A stretch of 64,000 nt of DNA. Origin: Setophaga petechia (Eukaryota; Chordata; Aves; Passeriformes; Parulidae). Below are positions 39,955 to 49,982 of this stretch, one piece after another. The translations under genes were made by a program, and so were the position numbers. Every line of letters begins with the position of its first letter. The stretch's first letter is position 1. The stretch spans positions 20,175,003 to 20,239,002 of the forward strand of contig JANCRA010000007.1 in the NCBI GenBank assembly GCA_024362935.1, given 5' to 3'. Under the pieces are notes generated by a model that ran no database searches, was not told the DNA's origin, and was given only the letters and a program-made list of their open reading frames with translations.

Positions 39955-40481
39955 CTGTCGATACTTATCACACAGAGGGTCATGATGGAGGCCGTGCAGC
40001 ACATGACATCCATGGCGATGAAGACGTTGCAGAAGAGGCGCCCGAAGATCCACTCCCCGCCGATAAGGTCGGTGACGCTGACGAAGGGCATGACGGCCAG
40101 GGCCACCGAGAGATCGGCCAGGGCCAGCGAGACGATGAGATAGTTGGAGGGCTGCCGCAGCTTCTTCACGAAGCAAACGGAGATCACCACCAGGCAGTTG
40201 CCGGCGATGGTCAGCAGGGTGATGAGGCAGAGCACGGCCCCGATGAGAACTTTCTCCGCACTGCCGTAGCTGAGGATCTGCTCCCCGCACTGGGAGTCGT
40301 TGGCGGGGAGGGGGCTCGCCGTGGGCAGCGCCGACGGGGGGGGCGACGGGCCGAGCTTGGCCAGGCTGCGCGGGGGCCAGGAGCCGGCGATCATCCTGCC
40401 GCCGCCCAGCGCCCGCGGCTCCTCCAGCGCCAGGGGCCGCAGGTTACCGGAGAGGTGGCTGCCGTTGAGGGCGAGCACCAT
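39955..40481 (-). CDS. HTR7: 5-hydroxytryptamine receptor 7, coding exon 1 (N-terminus to TM3)
   Basis: This exon encodes residues 1-175 plus two bases of codon 176. The start is the ATG at 40481-40479, reading MVLALNGSHLSG. It has A at -3 and G at +4, and gives an N-terminus close in length to the human one. The extracellular tail has N-glycosylation sequons at Asn6 (NGS) and Asn61 (NDS). TM1 carries Asn95 (GN), TM2 carries Asp123 (LADL), TM3 carries Cys151 (disulfide to ECL2) and Asp158, the amine-binding aspartate of aminergic receptors. The exon ends at the DRY motif with donor AG|GTGAGAG. Joined to exon 2 it gives 425 residues, against 432 for human 5-HT7(b). The same frame stays open upstream to an ATG at 40769, but that part is GC-rich low-complexity sequence and is more likely 5' UTR. 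Confidence 0.95.
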
Positions 40482-40500
40482 GCTGCCGTGAGCAGCCCAT
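40444..40500 (-). promoter_or_regulatory. uORF overlapping the HTR7 start codon
   Basis: An ATG at 40500-40498, 19 bases upstream of the chosen HTR7 start, opens an 18-codon frame (MGCSRQHGARPQRQPPLR) in another register. It stops at 40446-40444, inside the HTR7 coding region. Its context has T at -3 and G at +4, weaker than that of the main start. Overlapping uORFs generally lower translation of the main frame. It matters only if transcription begins upstream of 40500. Confidence 0.5.
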
Positions 40501-41130
40501 GAAGCCTCGCCGCCCGCTCTCCGGCTGTCCCCGGCGCCGGGATGCTCGGGCTCCTCCTCGGGCGCCCGGCGCCGCCCGCCCCCTCGCAGCCGGCCGAGCG
40601 GCCCGTGGGGGCCCAGCCCGCAACTTCCCCCGGGGCAGCCGCGCTCGCCCGCCGCACATCCCGGGCGGGCACGGGGCGGGCACGGCGCTATCGCCCCCAG
40701 CCCGCGGGCACAGGGGCGGGCGGGGGCGGCGGCCGCTCCCTCCCACCCGCGGCCATCGCCCGCTCCCACCCGCGGCTGCTTTCCGAAGGCGACAGGCGAC
40801 GGGATGGGATCCGCTCCGCCTCCCTCTCCCTCCTGCCCTCTGAGCTGCCGGTGGGGGTGCGCCCCTTGCCCGCAGTCCGGGAGCCGGTTCCTCCTGCGGC
40901 GTCTCCTTTGCGGCCGCCCCGAGCGAGGGGCGCTCTGGGATCCCCCTGTATCTGTGTATATGTGTATCTATGTACATGTATATTATGTGTTATATGCACA
41001 CAGGTCTCACCCGGGAAGCTGCGGGCTGGCGCAGAGGCGGCCGCAGGCGGAGGCGGCCCGACCGGAGCGGGGTTGGAGCCTCTCGGTTTGCCGGCTCCGG
41101 CACAGCCCTGTGGCACGTCCCGTGTATGTA
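40482..41130 (-). promoter_or_regulatory. HTR7: HTR7 CpG island, 5' UTR and promoter region
   Basis: Sequence directly upstream of the HTR7 start is very GC- and CpG-rich. The island also covers exon 1 and extends to about 39650 on the other side. This is the usual setting of a TATA-less CpG-island promoter. No transcription start could be placed. A TG/TA-rich stretch at about 40943-41003 interrupts the island. Long open frames on both strands here come from the lack of stop codons in GC-rich DNA. Confidence 0.75.
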
Positions 41131-44100
41131 AGCACTTCTCTGTGTATCCAAGCTTGCAAGTTCTTCTTCATAATAAGTTGGTGTGAGTACCATCACCTAT
41201 AGTTTCTCTTCTATTAATATTTTGATACCCTGATTTTGAATTTATTCAGTGCTCCATGTGTAATTCCTTCTGTAAAGCTAAAACTAACAAACTCCTATTG
41301 CTTGAATTACCTGCTTTTCTAGTAGGTTCCCTGGACTCTTAGATACAAGCCAATTTCTGTGACTCACTAGCTTTCTCAATTTTTAAAGTCTTCCTATTCT
41401 TGCCTCAGAGTGGGGTGAAAATTAACTGTTTGTGTTGTGAGTTACACATGGGATGCCAGCCGAAGATCACACCCATTGATATAGTAACATGCCAGACAGT
41501 AAGGACTAAAACCAAGAAACACCTGCTCCTGAGTGTCCCTCATGACATTGTCAACATAGGACAGAATCCGGGTGAACTAGAGAAGGAGAGGAAATGAAAA
41601 CTGTTGGTCCCAGATGTATTAATAACCGTGAGGTTTAAATGAGGGGAGCTCTTGCAACAACACAGAAAGTTTTATTGAAGTATGCACAGGATAGGGAAGA
41701 ACTGTTTGTGTGGCTCAGTCGTAAGGAAGGCTGCAGGATGGTTCCACATTATATGACTTTAAAATCTGCTTTGAAGACAAACCTAATCATATCCAGTTAT
41801 TGGGAAAAAAAAAACCCAACAAAACCCTCAGCTGACAGTCCTACAGAATAGTGAAACACAAATCCATAGCAACTGAGGCTTCCATACTTGACTCACAGAA
41901 CACAGATTGAGCACAGGCAGGGCCTCCTATGGTCCGAAATGCAGGGTTTGGTTGTTCAATTGCTGCCCTACCACCCCCACATCTTGATTTGACTAAGATA
42001 GTAAAATAAGCAATGATAAGGATGAAATCTTGTTGGGCAGCTCGACCATTACCAAGTTGAAAGCATTTTCCTGTTCAGTCAAGTGTTTTCCCATACTGTG
42101 TTAGTTGCTTTATTGTGTCCAATCACAACAAAGCGATGAAAACACAAAATAAAAATCCCTGTTTAACCACCCAAAATGTGTTCATGAACCTTGAGTTTCG
42201 GGCAAGTTACCCTGCCAGGTGATAAATGAAGTATTTTGTCCTCTTCAGTTAAGCAAATATTAGGAAGAAAAAAGTCTTTAGAAATTGCAAGGATATATCT
42301 AAATTAAAACATTAAGGCAAAACTTGGAGAGAGAATGTCTCCTTATTGGTTGGACATATTTTTCAAAAATAGTGTCTGAAGCACAGCTAGGGAGTTAGGA
42401 ACTTAGTAAATTTTGTTCAAAATAGATTCTTATCACAAAAGCTGATAAAATTGTACAGTTTAATACTCCCATTAAAAGCAATTTTTCAGTTGCTTAAAAT
42501 GTCACTAAGGCAGAGCAAATTATAATCTGGTGCTTCCTGCAAATGCGTTAACACAGTTCATTAAATCAGTCATTCTTCTTGACAGCTTTTCAATACACTT
42601 CTGGGATGTGACTCTCTAAATGTTCTCAGTGGATGATACACAGGATCATTTGGTAGGGTAGGGATCACTCCTACCTATTCCAACCCAAAAGCAGGACTGA
42701 ACCTTGTCTTTTGTTCTGTATCTTAAATTCCCTTACAGTTCATTTCAAGTTAATCACCTGATTTCTTTCCTTCTCAAAGGCCATGGTACCACTCTTTGAA
42801 TTTGGTGTTGTAATCTTACCTTTGAAAAAACAAAACAATTTAAAACAATTTATGTACCATTATAGAAAGGGATTTATGTACTATTGCAGAGATGTGAAAA
42901 ACACTGGCAAGACAAAGCAGCTGACACCTCACTAAAATATGCTCCTTGAAAGCTTTTTACTAGGACACACCTAAAATAACTTCCAGTTTCCTAGGCTGGG
43001 CTGAATCTGGTGAGGTGCTTTTCATGAGGGTTTAGAGGGTTTCACATGGCCAGTGCCTGGAAAAGCATAGAGAATCAATCATTCCACGAGATAACATCTA
43101 TTCTAGGTACTTAAAATAACAACAAAGGAAAGTAGGACTCTATCTTTCCAAGGGTACATCCCATTTTTGTCTTCAATGATCTAATCTAAAAATTCTAACA
43201 CATTGTTCCAGACAGAATACAGAAGTGAAACAAATGTCCAATTAAGTGTCAAGAATAACAAGCTGACATTTATTCTCTACCCAAGAAATTACTTTTTCAC
43301 CTTCCATCAGGCTTCAAAAATATAATCAAATAATTTTTCTGGCTGGGCTTAGTAAAATCCTGTCCTTTGAGTAATTTAGGCTCTCTATGCATAAAAGCCT
43401 CTTAACATTTACATATACCTCCAATTCTATGCTAAATCCTTTGTCCCCCATTCTTTCTGCACTTAGTGAAGTTAAACTATTTTGTTAATATTTGATAATG
43501 TACTTTATTTAGAAATCTCATCTTTGGTATTTTATTATTGTTATATTGAAACATTTCAGATTATAAAAAGAAAAAAAAAGGAAAAACAAAAGACAACTTC
43601 TTACTTTGATTTTTTTCCCTCTCCCAAAGTAGTTAACTCCTCTGTTTAATTTTTCCCCTCCTCCAGAAACATAAGTGCTGATCATATAACATCTTCAGCA
43701 TTTGCTATTGACACTAAGTGTATACTATAGCAGTGACTGTTGCTATCAATTCTTTGCAGCCATGTTAGTGAGATAAGGTAAGACAGGTCGTTAAGGCTAT
43801 ACAGTTTCCCAAGCACATTTTGATTTAGTGGGGCCAGACTGTATCTATCAAAGTGTTTCTGTTGAAAAACCCTGCATTAAATCCTGGATCCTTCATCCCT
43901 CCCTGGAGGACTTGATGCATGCAGAGAGCAGGTCTGTGCAAACTTGGAGGATCCTGACTGAAATGGGTCAAGGAATGCAGTGCAAGAGCTTCAGCAGCAG
44001 AGGAGAAAACGCTGACAGCCCATCATGGTAACACCTTCCCTCACACAGCTGCCTCTAGGAAACAATAGCCCTGCTCATCTTAGCCTAAAAAGTTGAAGGC

Positions 44101-46480
44101 ACTGCTACATTCCCCTTCTTAAGCCATTCAATACTGTACACATGGCAGGAAGGTAACATGAGTATGCAATGCAATAAATAATCAGATCAGAAATTTTTCT
44201 TGTTCTTTTGTTCTTTCTTATTATCCCCTCTTGTGTCCTTCCTTGCCTGAGAGAGCTTATCTTCTTAAACTGTTGTTTTCATTTGTCTGTCATATCTCTC
44301 CTCTCCTCCTCTCCTCTCCTCTCCTCTCCTCTCCTCTCCTCTCCTCTCCTCTCCTCTCCTCTCCTCTCCTCTCCTCTCCTCTCCTCTCCTCTCCTCTCCT
44401 CTCCTCTCCTCTCCTCTCCTCTCCTCTCCTCTCCTCTCCTCTCCTCTCCTCTCCTCTCCTCTCCTCTCCTCTCCTCTCCTCTCCTCTCCTCTCCTCTCCT
44501 CTCCTCTCTCCTCTCCTCTCCTCCTCTTCTTTTTTTTTTAGAGGTATTACTGAAACCTTGATTTTTATTCCCAGCATGTACAGTTTAGCAGCTAACACTT
44601 GTCTAATTTCTAGCAAATATGTTGCAGCTGCACTTTTCTTTTCTGCCTTTTCTTGTCTTTGTGAAGATAAATCATCATCACTCTGTGGCAGTAAAACAGA
44701 GAGGTAACTATTCCCATATTTGGCCATTTCTTACCATTGTCAAAATAAATACATTCATCTGTGCAATTTAAATATGAAATTATGTCTTCCCTTTTTTGAA
44801 ACCAGCAAATACTAACAACAGCAAGCTGGCATCTGAAAAGAAAATGAACAATTAAGATGACATTTATGCTTAAAATTCTGTATCACTCAAAATGAGAGCT
44901 CCCAGCTCTGAAAACTCCATCTGTACCTTTACAGTGAAGGTTACAAGGTTATGATAAAAGTGACTGTGACAATCATGTTACTGAGTTGCTGAGGTAGATA
45001 GTATTAAATAAAATCTTAGCACCCAAAAAGTGCCAAATGCAGAAGTAAAGCAAAAAAACCCTTAACAGTTGCTACCATGGGCTGCCCATTGAAAATGTAT
45101 TAGAAGAACTGTGACGGTTTCTGCATGAAAATTTACTGAAAAGACAATTTTGAGGTCTAAGTGTATTGAGGAAGAAACACTTGGAGTGGGGAGATCTGTT
45201 TTCACCATGGAGAACTTCAGGACAGCAATGAAACAAAGCATGTTAGAAGCTTGCAGCTTAACAGTGAGGACCATAAGGAAGCTCTCCTCAGACCACTGGG
45301 GCTGGCGTAAATAAAAGCACTAGTAACTAAATAATAACATAGGAAAGAATGCTGTGCACTGTTCTGAGTACATGATTCATGATACCTGCTGCTAAAAGTG
45401 CTTTGTACTCGGATTCTTACAGCAAATAGGGTTCTGCAGAGCTTCTGCAGGAAGATCTGTTTAAATGTCCTCCATTTTAAACACCTCAAATAAAGGTTTC
45501 TTTTGCTTGTATATTGCCAAACGTGAAGGCTGCTTAATCTTCTTTGTTATCTCTGAACACTGCTGCAGTAGGACTGTTCAGAAATAACTGATACATGCTT
45601 CTGGATTGCTTTTTACATTCATTAAGACAAATCAAGTTGCATCAAACACTGAGCCAAAGAAAACCTGGAATAATATCTCAAGCTGCTCCATTTTCACACA
45701 CATCGAAGAAGAACCTTGGCAATACCATTCAGGTTGTGCTCTTTCTTCAAATGGCTGGCAGAGAAGCAGTATTGGCTGATGCGATGTAACAGGCAAGCCT
45801 TACAGATGCAGATGGACTCAAAGAGTGCTTCTTTACTGAAATATCTTGATCTAATATTGTCAAGAAAAAAATGCCACCATAGATGTGGCATGAACAACAA
45901 TGGTTTACCAGCTGGGGGTTTTTACCCCTTTCAGAGTGATGTGGAACTTTCCTGCCATACAGATGTGGGAGCTGTTTTCTACGGACCCTCAAAACTGCTT
46001 CAACTCCTAGTCCAGTGTCTGCAACCCACAAGTAGCTTCTCTGCTACCACCATCCCAGGTATTTGTAACTCATCAGGCAAGATGTCCAGAAACACGCCAA
46101 GAAGGCGCTGTTGTTTCTCAGCCATACTTTGTTAACCAAGTGATCTCTTTGGTAAAAATGAGCCCCAGGTCCCCACAAGCCCTGTGCACTCACCTGGCAC
46201 AAGCTGCATCAAGGTCTGACCCTCTAAGGGTTTAGGGTTTGGCAGCAGCCTTGGCCTTGGTTAGAAGCATTTTTGCCATATTAAGAATTCAGGGCTCCAG
46301 ATATTCCACAGACTTCCCCTGGTGAGCATTTAGCCCAATTTGAAGATAGAAAAAGGGAAGGACCATCTGGTCTGGCCCCCTGAAGTTGGACAGGAATTGC
46401 AGATCTGCCATCTTCAGCTCTAAGTCACCAAAAACCACCTATTGAGAATTTCCATTTGTATTTTACATATTGTGTGCTAT
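41131..46480. other. Intergenic region between HTR7 and RPP30
   Basis: No gene is recognised. The region is mostly AT-rich and contains the CTCCT microsatellite (44297-44526). From 45595 to 46235 the plus strand has three staggered open frames (45595-45789, 45716-46135 and about 46008-46235), which could be a decayed coding sequence or chance. A short direct repeat of AAAACAATTT lies near 42832-42851. Confidence 0.6.
44297..44526. repeat. (CTCCT)n pentanucleotide microsatellite
   Basis: Positions 44311-44505 are 39 uninterrupted copies of CTCCT. They are flanked by imperfect CTCTC and CTCCT units and followed by a T9 run ending at 44539. The plus strand is pure pyrimidine and the minus strand pure purine (AGGAG), a pattern that can form triplex DNA. 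The repeat is open in several frames (Leu-Ser-Ser-Pro on plus, Glu-Arg-Arg-Gly on minus); these are not genes. Copy number in an assembly may be inaccurate. Confidence 0.98.
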
Positions 46481-46583
46481 TCAGATACAAGTTCACTGAG
46501 TAGCACTGCCACAAAAAGTACTAATATTGCTCCATCGCTGATTGTTCTACAGTGGCAGTGCTACACAGTGAACTTGTATCTGA
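46481..46583. repeat. 103-bp inverted-repeat (hairpin) element with 32-bp arms
   Basis: The left arm (46481-46512) starts TCAGATACAAGTTCACTGAG and the right arm (46552-46583) ends in its reverse complement. The arms pair at 31 of 32 positions around a 39-base loop, and pairing does not extend in either direction. This resembles a small non-autonomous DNA transposon (MITE-like) or another ancient palindromic repeat. No clear target-site duplication was seen beside the arms. The family is not recognised, and a hairpin RNA origin cannot be excluded. Confidence 0.8.
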
Positions 46584-47166
46584 ACATCGGTCTGTGAGAA
46601 TTCCTCTGTCCTCTTCGGTGTCAGGGGATATCTTTGACATGGCAGCTCGGGGCTTTGTAGGAAAGAGAGTAACTATGAAACCATAAATAGAAAAGATTGG
46701 ATTTGATTTTTATTGGCAACAGAGCCGAAGCAGTTTCACAGGGGATAACACGCCACTGGAGCTGGGCTACCGCTCCACCTGGTGGGCACCGGCGGCTCCG
46801 AGGGGCGCGGCGAGCCGCCGCGGTCACGGAGAGCGGCAGAGCCGCTCGGGGATGCGCTCACTCGGGGGATGCCCCTCAGAGCCAGCCCGGGGTGCGTTGC
46901 CTGGGAACGAGCCACGATCCTGGGGGATCGCCTTCAAGGCCCCCGCCTGAGACCTGAGCCATCACCGCACAGCCCTTCCCAGGCCACCGCAGCCTCGCGT
47001 CGAGGCAGCCAGGGCCCCGTGGAGCACGGCCCCGCTGCGGGGCGACGGGAGCCGCCGGCCGGGACGTGCGGGACTACAGGGCCCAGGCTGCCGCGGGCGG
47101 GAGGGCGGTGCCGCCGCCGTGCGCCGCCGCCGTGCCCGGGCTGGGCCCGCCCGCCGCGCCGAGAGC
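46584..47166 (+). promoter_or_regulatory. RPP30: RPP30 promoter and 5' UTR CpG island
   Basis: From about 46750 the sequence turns CpG- and GC-rich, and it stays so through exon 1 into intron 1 (to about 47480). The area just before the ATG is made of GCCGCC and GGGCGG-type repeats, with no TATA box near the start. This is typical of a housekeeping gene promoter. The transcription start is not defined by sequence alone. Open frames across this island on either strand are composition artefacts. Confidence 0.75.
47073..47090 (+). promoter_or_regulatory. ZNF143/STAF-like binding motif
   Basis: ACTACAGGGCCCAGGCTG lies 77 bases upstream of the RPP30 ATG. It resembles the ZNF143 (SBS) element, which reads roughly ACTACAATTCCCAGCATGC, keeping the ACTACA core and CCCAG with the right spacing. 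Such sites are common near the start of CpG-island housekeeping promoters. Binding is inferred. Confidence 0.5.
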
Positions 47167-47248
47167 ATGGCCGGCTTCGCCGACCTGAACCTGCCGCAGG
47201 GAGCGGACAAGAAGTCCCTGCAGAGCCTGCTGGAGGCTGCGGCGCACC
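47167..47248 (+). CDS. RPP30: Ribonuclease P/MRP protein subunit p30, exon 1
   Basis: The eleven exons from here to 63381 join without a frame break into 268 codons, the same length as human RPP30. The protein is a core subunit of nuclear RNase P, which removes 5' leaders from pre-tRNA, and of RNase MRP, which processes pre-rRNA. The family adopts a TIM-barrel-like fold in the nucleus and nucleolus. Exon 1 encodes MAGFADLNLPQG and on to His27, plus one base of Leu28. The ATG has a strong context (A at -3, G at +4). The donor is CACC|GTGAGT. Recognition rests on recalled human RPP30, with matching blocks such as LGYSVVA, VDFKEKKQEI, VSDPSHCN, FPKTEKLFHIACT, TEKLPFYF, AIDRG, PAIKDSTMRRYTIS, LMQICKGKN, ISSAAERPLE, GPYDVANLGLLFGLSE and AVSTNCRA. 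Confidence 0.96.
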
Positions 47249-48189
47249 GTGAGTCCCGCGAGCGGGGCGGGCGGCGGGGCCGGCTCGGAGCTCGGTGGGG
47301 CCGAGCTGGGGAGCGCGGCCGGCCCCGGCCAGGACGGCAGCGGGACGCGAGCGGCGGCTCCCCTGGCTCCGGCAGGCGCTGCCGGAGCCTGCGGGCTGGG
47401 GTGGCACAGCCGGACTCCGCGGGATGAGCCTTCCCTTCCCTCCGTTTCCCCCGGCGCCGCTCCGCTCAGCCCGCGGCTCTCCGCCAGCCCAGTGCCCAGG
47501 GCTGGCTATGCCCGGGACGGGGTCGCAGGGGAAGCTCCTGCTGCGCCTTGCAGCTCTGTCTCTGCCTGCTTGTCCCAGTGCCACAGTTGTTTTTTTCCCT
47601 ACGTGCACAAGTTTTTCCGGCAGCAGTTTGGTAGGGCCCGGCTGTTCTCCTGTAGAGCTGTTGTTCAGCCACGTGCTGCCTGTGCGGGGTTTGGGGCGGG
47701 AGGTTTGAATGCCCCCGGCCGGTCTGTCAGCCTCCCCAGAGCCTGGGAACCAGCCCTTCTCCGTTCAGTCGGCATCGTTTGGAATTACTGCTTTGCCCTC
47801 TCCGACAGCTGTATCTCTGCCGGCTCTGCCTGATCTGCAGTTTTAACAACTGACCTGAGTACAGCAGTTTTCCATAAAGAAAGTCATACCCAGGGCCAAG
47901 CTAGGCCAGACCTTTGGGGACACCAAACCCATGTATTTGTGTTCATAAAGCTCTGCCATTGAGTGAGAGTTGTCAGGCCAGGGCTATGTTAAAAGCCAAA
48001 CAGATTTTTTTTTATTTTTCTATTTCAAAGCACTTTTTGGGTGAACCAGTCGTCTTAAAAATATTGTGAAAGCTAAATATGCACGTGATTATTAACTTTA
48101 GAACATTTAAGTAATGAGTATTTTACAATTTTCTCATTGGAATTGTTTTTGACTATATTTTAACTAAATTTTTACTCTGTGTTTTTCAG
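47249..48189 (+). other. RPP30: RPP30 intron 1
   Basis: This 941-base, phase 1 intron runs from GTGAGT to TTTTTCAG. Its first ~230 bases are still CpG island and the rest is ordinary AT-rich sequence. The long open frames near its start are GC-driven. No other feature was seen. Confidence 0.9.
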
Positions 48190-48245
48190 TGGGATATTCT
48201 GTAGTTGCACTTAATCATGTCATCGACTTTAAAGAAAAGAAACAG
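48190..48245 (+). CDS. RPP30: RPP30 exon 2
   Basis: This 56-base exon encodes residues 28-46, LGYSVVALNHVIDFKEKKQ. The acceptor is TTTTTCAG and the donor CAG|GTAATT. It ends in phase 0. It covers an early beta strand and helix of the barrel-like fold (position inferred from the family). Confidence 0.95.
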
Positions 48246-48563
48246 GTAATTTTTCTTGGGGTTATTTGTTCTTACTGTGTTTTCTTTAGTAAATCTGCTG
48301 CCTTATTGCATGTTTCCAGATAACTTTAGTTGCAGAATGCACATCTAAACACAAGCACAAATCTCTTTATTTGTAACAAAACTCCCATTTTATATTTCAG
48401 TAGAGCTGTCTTTGGATTAATTTTTAATATGGTTCATGTACTATCTCACAAAAATAGTTTTCTTAGTGTAGTAAATTTATTCTTAAGATTGGAACACAGT
48501 TTTCGTTTACATGTAAACATAACCCATGACATTTTTAATAACTTTGTTCTGTTCTCTTTCAAG
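48246..48563 (+). other. RPP30: RPP30 intron 2
   Basis: A 318-base, phase 0 intron with a pyrimidine-rich acceptor, TTCTCTTTCAAG. No other feature was seen in it. Confidence 0.9.
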
Positions 48564-48620
48564 GAAATCATCAAGCCAGTATCCCCTTCAGAGTTGTTTC
48601 CATCTTTGCCTATTGTACAA
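48564..48620 (+). CDS. RPP30: RPP30 exon 3
   Basis: This 57-base, phase 0 exon encodes residues 47-65, EIIKPVSPSELFPSLPIVQ. The acceptor is CTTTCAAG and the donor CAA|GTATGT. Confidence 0.95.
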
Positions 48621-49304
48621 GTATGTCTAGTTACATTCTATATATATATTGTTATTCTGAGTTACCCTTTTTTATCTTTGTATGTTTGTATATGTGATTT
48701 TGTGTATGTTAATCAAAAAGGAAAAATTTGTCCATTATTTCATGGTTCAAACTCCAAGCATTGGAAGAATAGTAAACTCGCATCAGGATAGGCTCTATTC
48801 ATTATTTTTGAAGTTGCTTTGTGTGAATTTTGAATCTGCTTGTAGTTGAATAATTACAGTACAGTTCTTGAAATATAAGTTTTGAAAATAATTTTGTCGT
48901 TTTGATGGAGCAAAATTTGAATGTAAAGAAGTACAGTAATGTGTTTTGGGTCACTGACATTGATTAATTCAAGAACTGCTTTTCCTTGCAGTTGTGGCCT
49001 GCCTGGGGAATCATAACAGTAGCAAAACATATTCAGTTTTTCTCCATGGTTGTTTTTCCTTTTATTTTTTTTGCTTTTTATTCATCCTTCTCCAGAGAGA
49101 CACAGTAAGTCATTTTTTGTAAGAACAGGTATAATATCAAAGAGATAATGTAAATTAGGGAAGTGTAATTACAGATTTAAGAAAATTAGTATAGCAAGAC
49201 TATAAGCATGACACCATTTTCTTTTTATAGCAGACTGGGTGGAAATTACCACAAATTTTTGCTTTGGGTTATTAAATTTTTTTATATTATTCTTTTTTCT
49301 GTAG
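48621..49304 (+). other. RPP30: RPP30 intron 3
   Basis: A 684-base, phase 0 intron. It is T-rich before the acceptor TTTTCTGTAG. No other feature was seen. Confidence 0.9.
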
Positions 49305-49379
49305 GGGACATCTAAAAGAATTAAAGTCTTGACCCGGCTAACACTTGTTGTTTCTGATCCTTCCCACTGTAATCTCTTG
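49305..49379 (+). CDS. RPP30: RPP30 exon 4
   Basis: This 75-base, phase 0 exon encodes residues 66-90, from GTSKRIKVLTRLTLVV to SDPSHCNLL. The VSDPSHCN block is strongly conserved in the family as I recall it. The donor is TTG|GTAAGT. Confidence 0.95.
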
Positions 49380-49910
49380 GTAAGTATACTCAGCAAGCAA
49401 TTTGGAAACTTTTATTTCCTTTTCTCAATGAATGAATGAAACTTTGGAAGTTCTATGGGGACAAGATTCTGGAATTTATAGGGCACTCAGCTGTGGTTTC
49501 TGAGATTGCATCTAACAAGTAATGTGATCATGAGGAGATGCAGACTTACAAGATTGTATATGGCTTCTGTTGATCATTTGTGATCATTAGGGAACAACAG
49601 GTCTGTTCCTTGGTTTCTGAACTTCTGTGCATGAGCTAGAAGACCAAGAGCAACCCTTCCATCTGGTTATGGTTTTGTGCTACAAGATCAAAGCAAAAAG
49701 TGTCTTAGTAAATTGGTGGGACAAGCCTCCAACTGAGAATGAATGACTTCATTGTAGAAACCTGCTGTGTAATTGGATGATTATTGGCTTTGTTTTAGTA
49801 CTTGACAGGGAAAAAGGGGTTTTTTTTCCTTATTGTTTTGGTTGTAATAATTGTGCATGGCTTTGTCATCTGTCAGAATTCAAAGTAGTAATTGTTTGCT
49901 CCTTTTATAG
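49380..49910 (+). other. RPP30: RPP30 intron 4
   Basis: A 531-base, phase 0 intron from GTAAGT to CTTTTATAG. No other feature was seen. Confidence 0.9.
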
Positions 49911-49982
49911 AGATCAACATCTGCAAACATAAGGTTGTATGACATCATAGCAGTATTTCCAAAAACTGAGAAACTGTTCCAT
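49911..49982 (+). CDS. RPP30: RPP30 exon 5
   Basis: This 72-base, phase 0 exon encodes residues 91-114, including RLYDIIAVFPKTEKLFH. The donor is CAT|GTAAGT. Confidence 0.95.

Noticed and set aside
39646..41202. Many long open frames on both strands around HTR7 exon 1
   Set aside because: CpG-island DNA has few stop codons; only the minus frame from 40481 to 39955 matches a protein family and ends at a proper donor.
44208..44727. Long frames of repeated Leu-Ser-Ser-Pro (plus) or Glu-Arg-Arg-Gly (minus)
   Set aside because: They are translations of the CTCCT microsatellite, open in several frames at once, with no conserved flanks.
40482..47166. A shared bidirectional HTR7-RPP30 promoter
   Set aside because: The start codons are 6.7 kb apart, with two separate CpG islands and AT-rich DNA between them.
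46697..47833. Long open frames of up to 224 codons on both strands around RPP30 exon 1
   Set aside because: They are Pro/Arg/Gly/Ala-rich products of GC-rich sequence; only the frame from 47167 continues into conserved exons.
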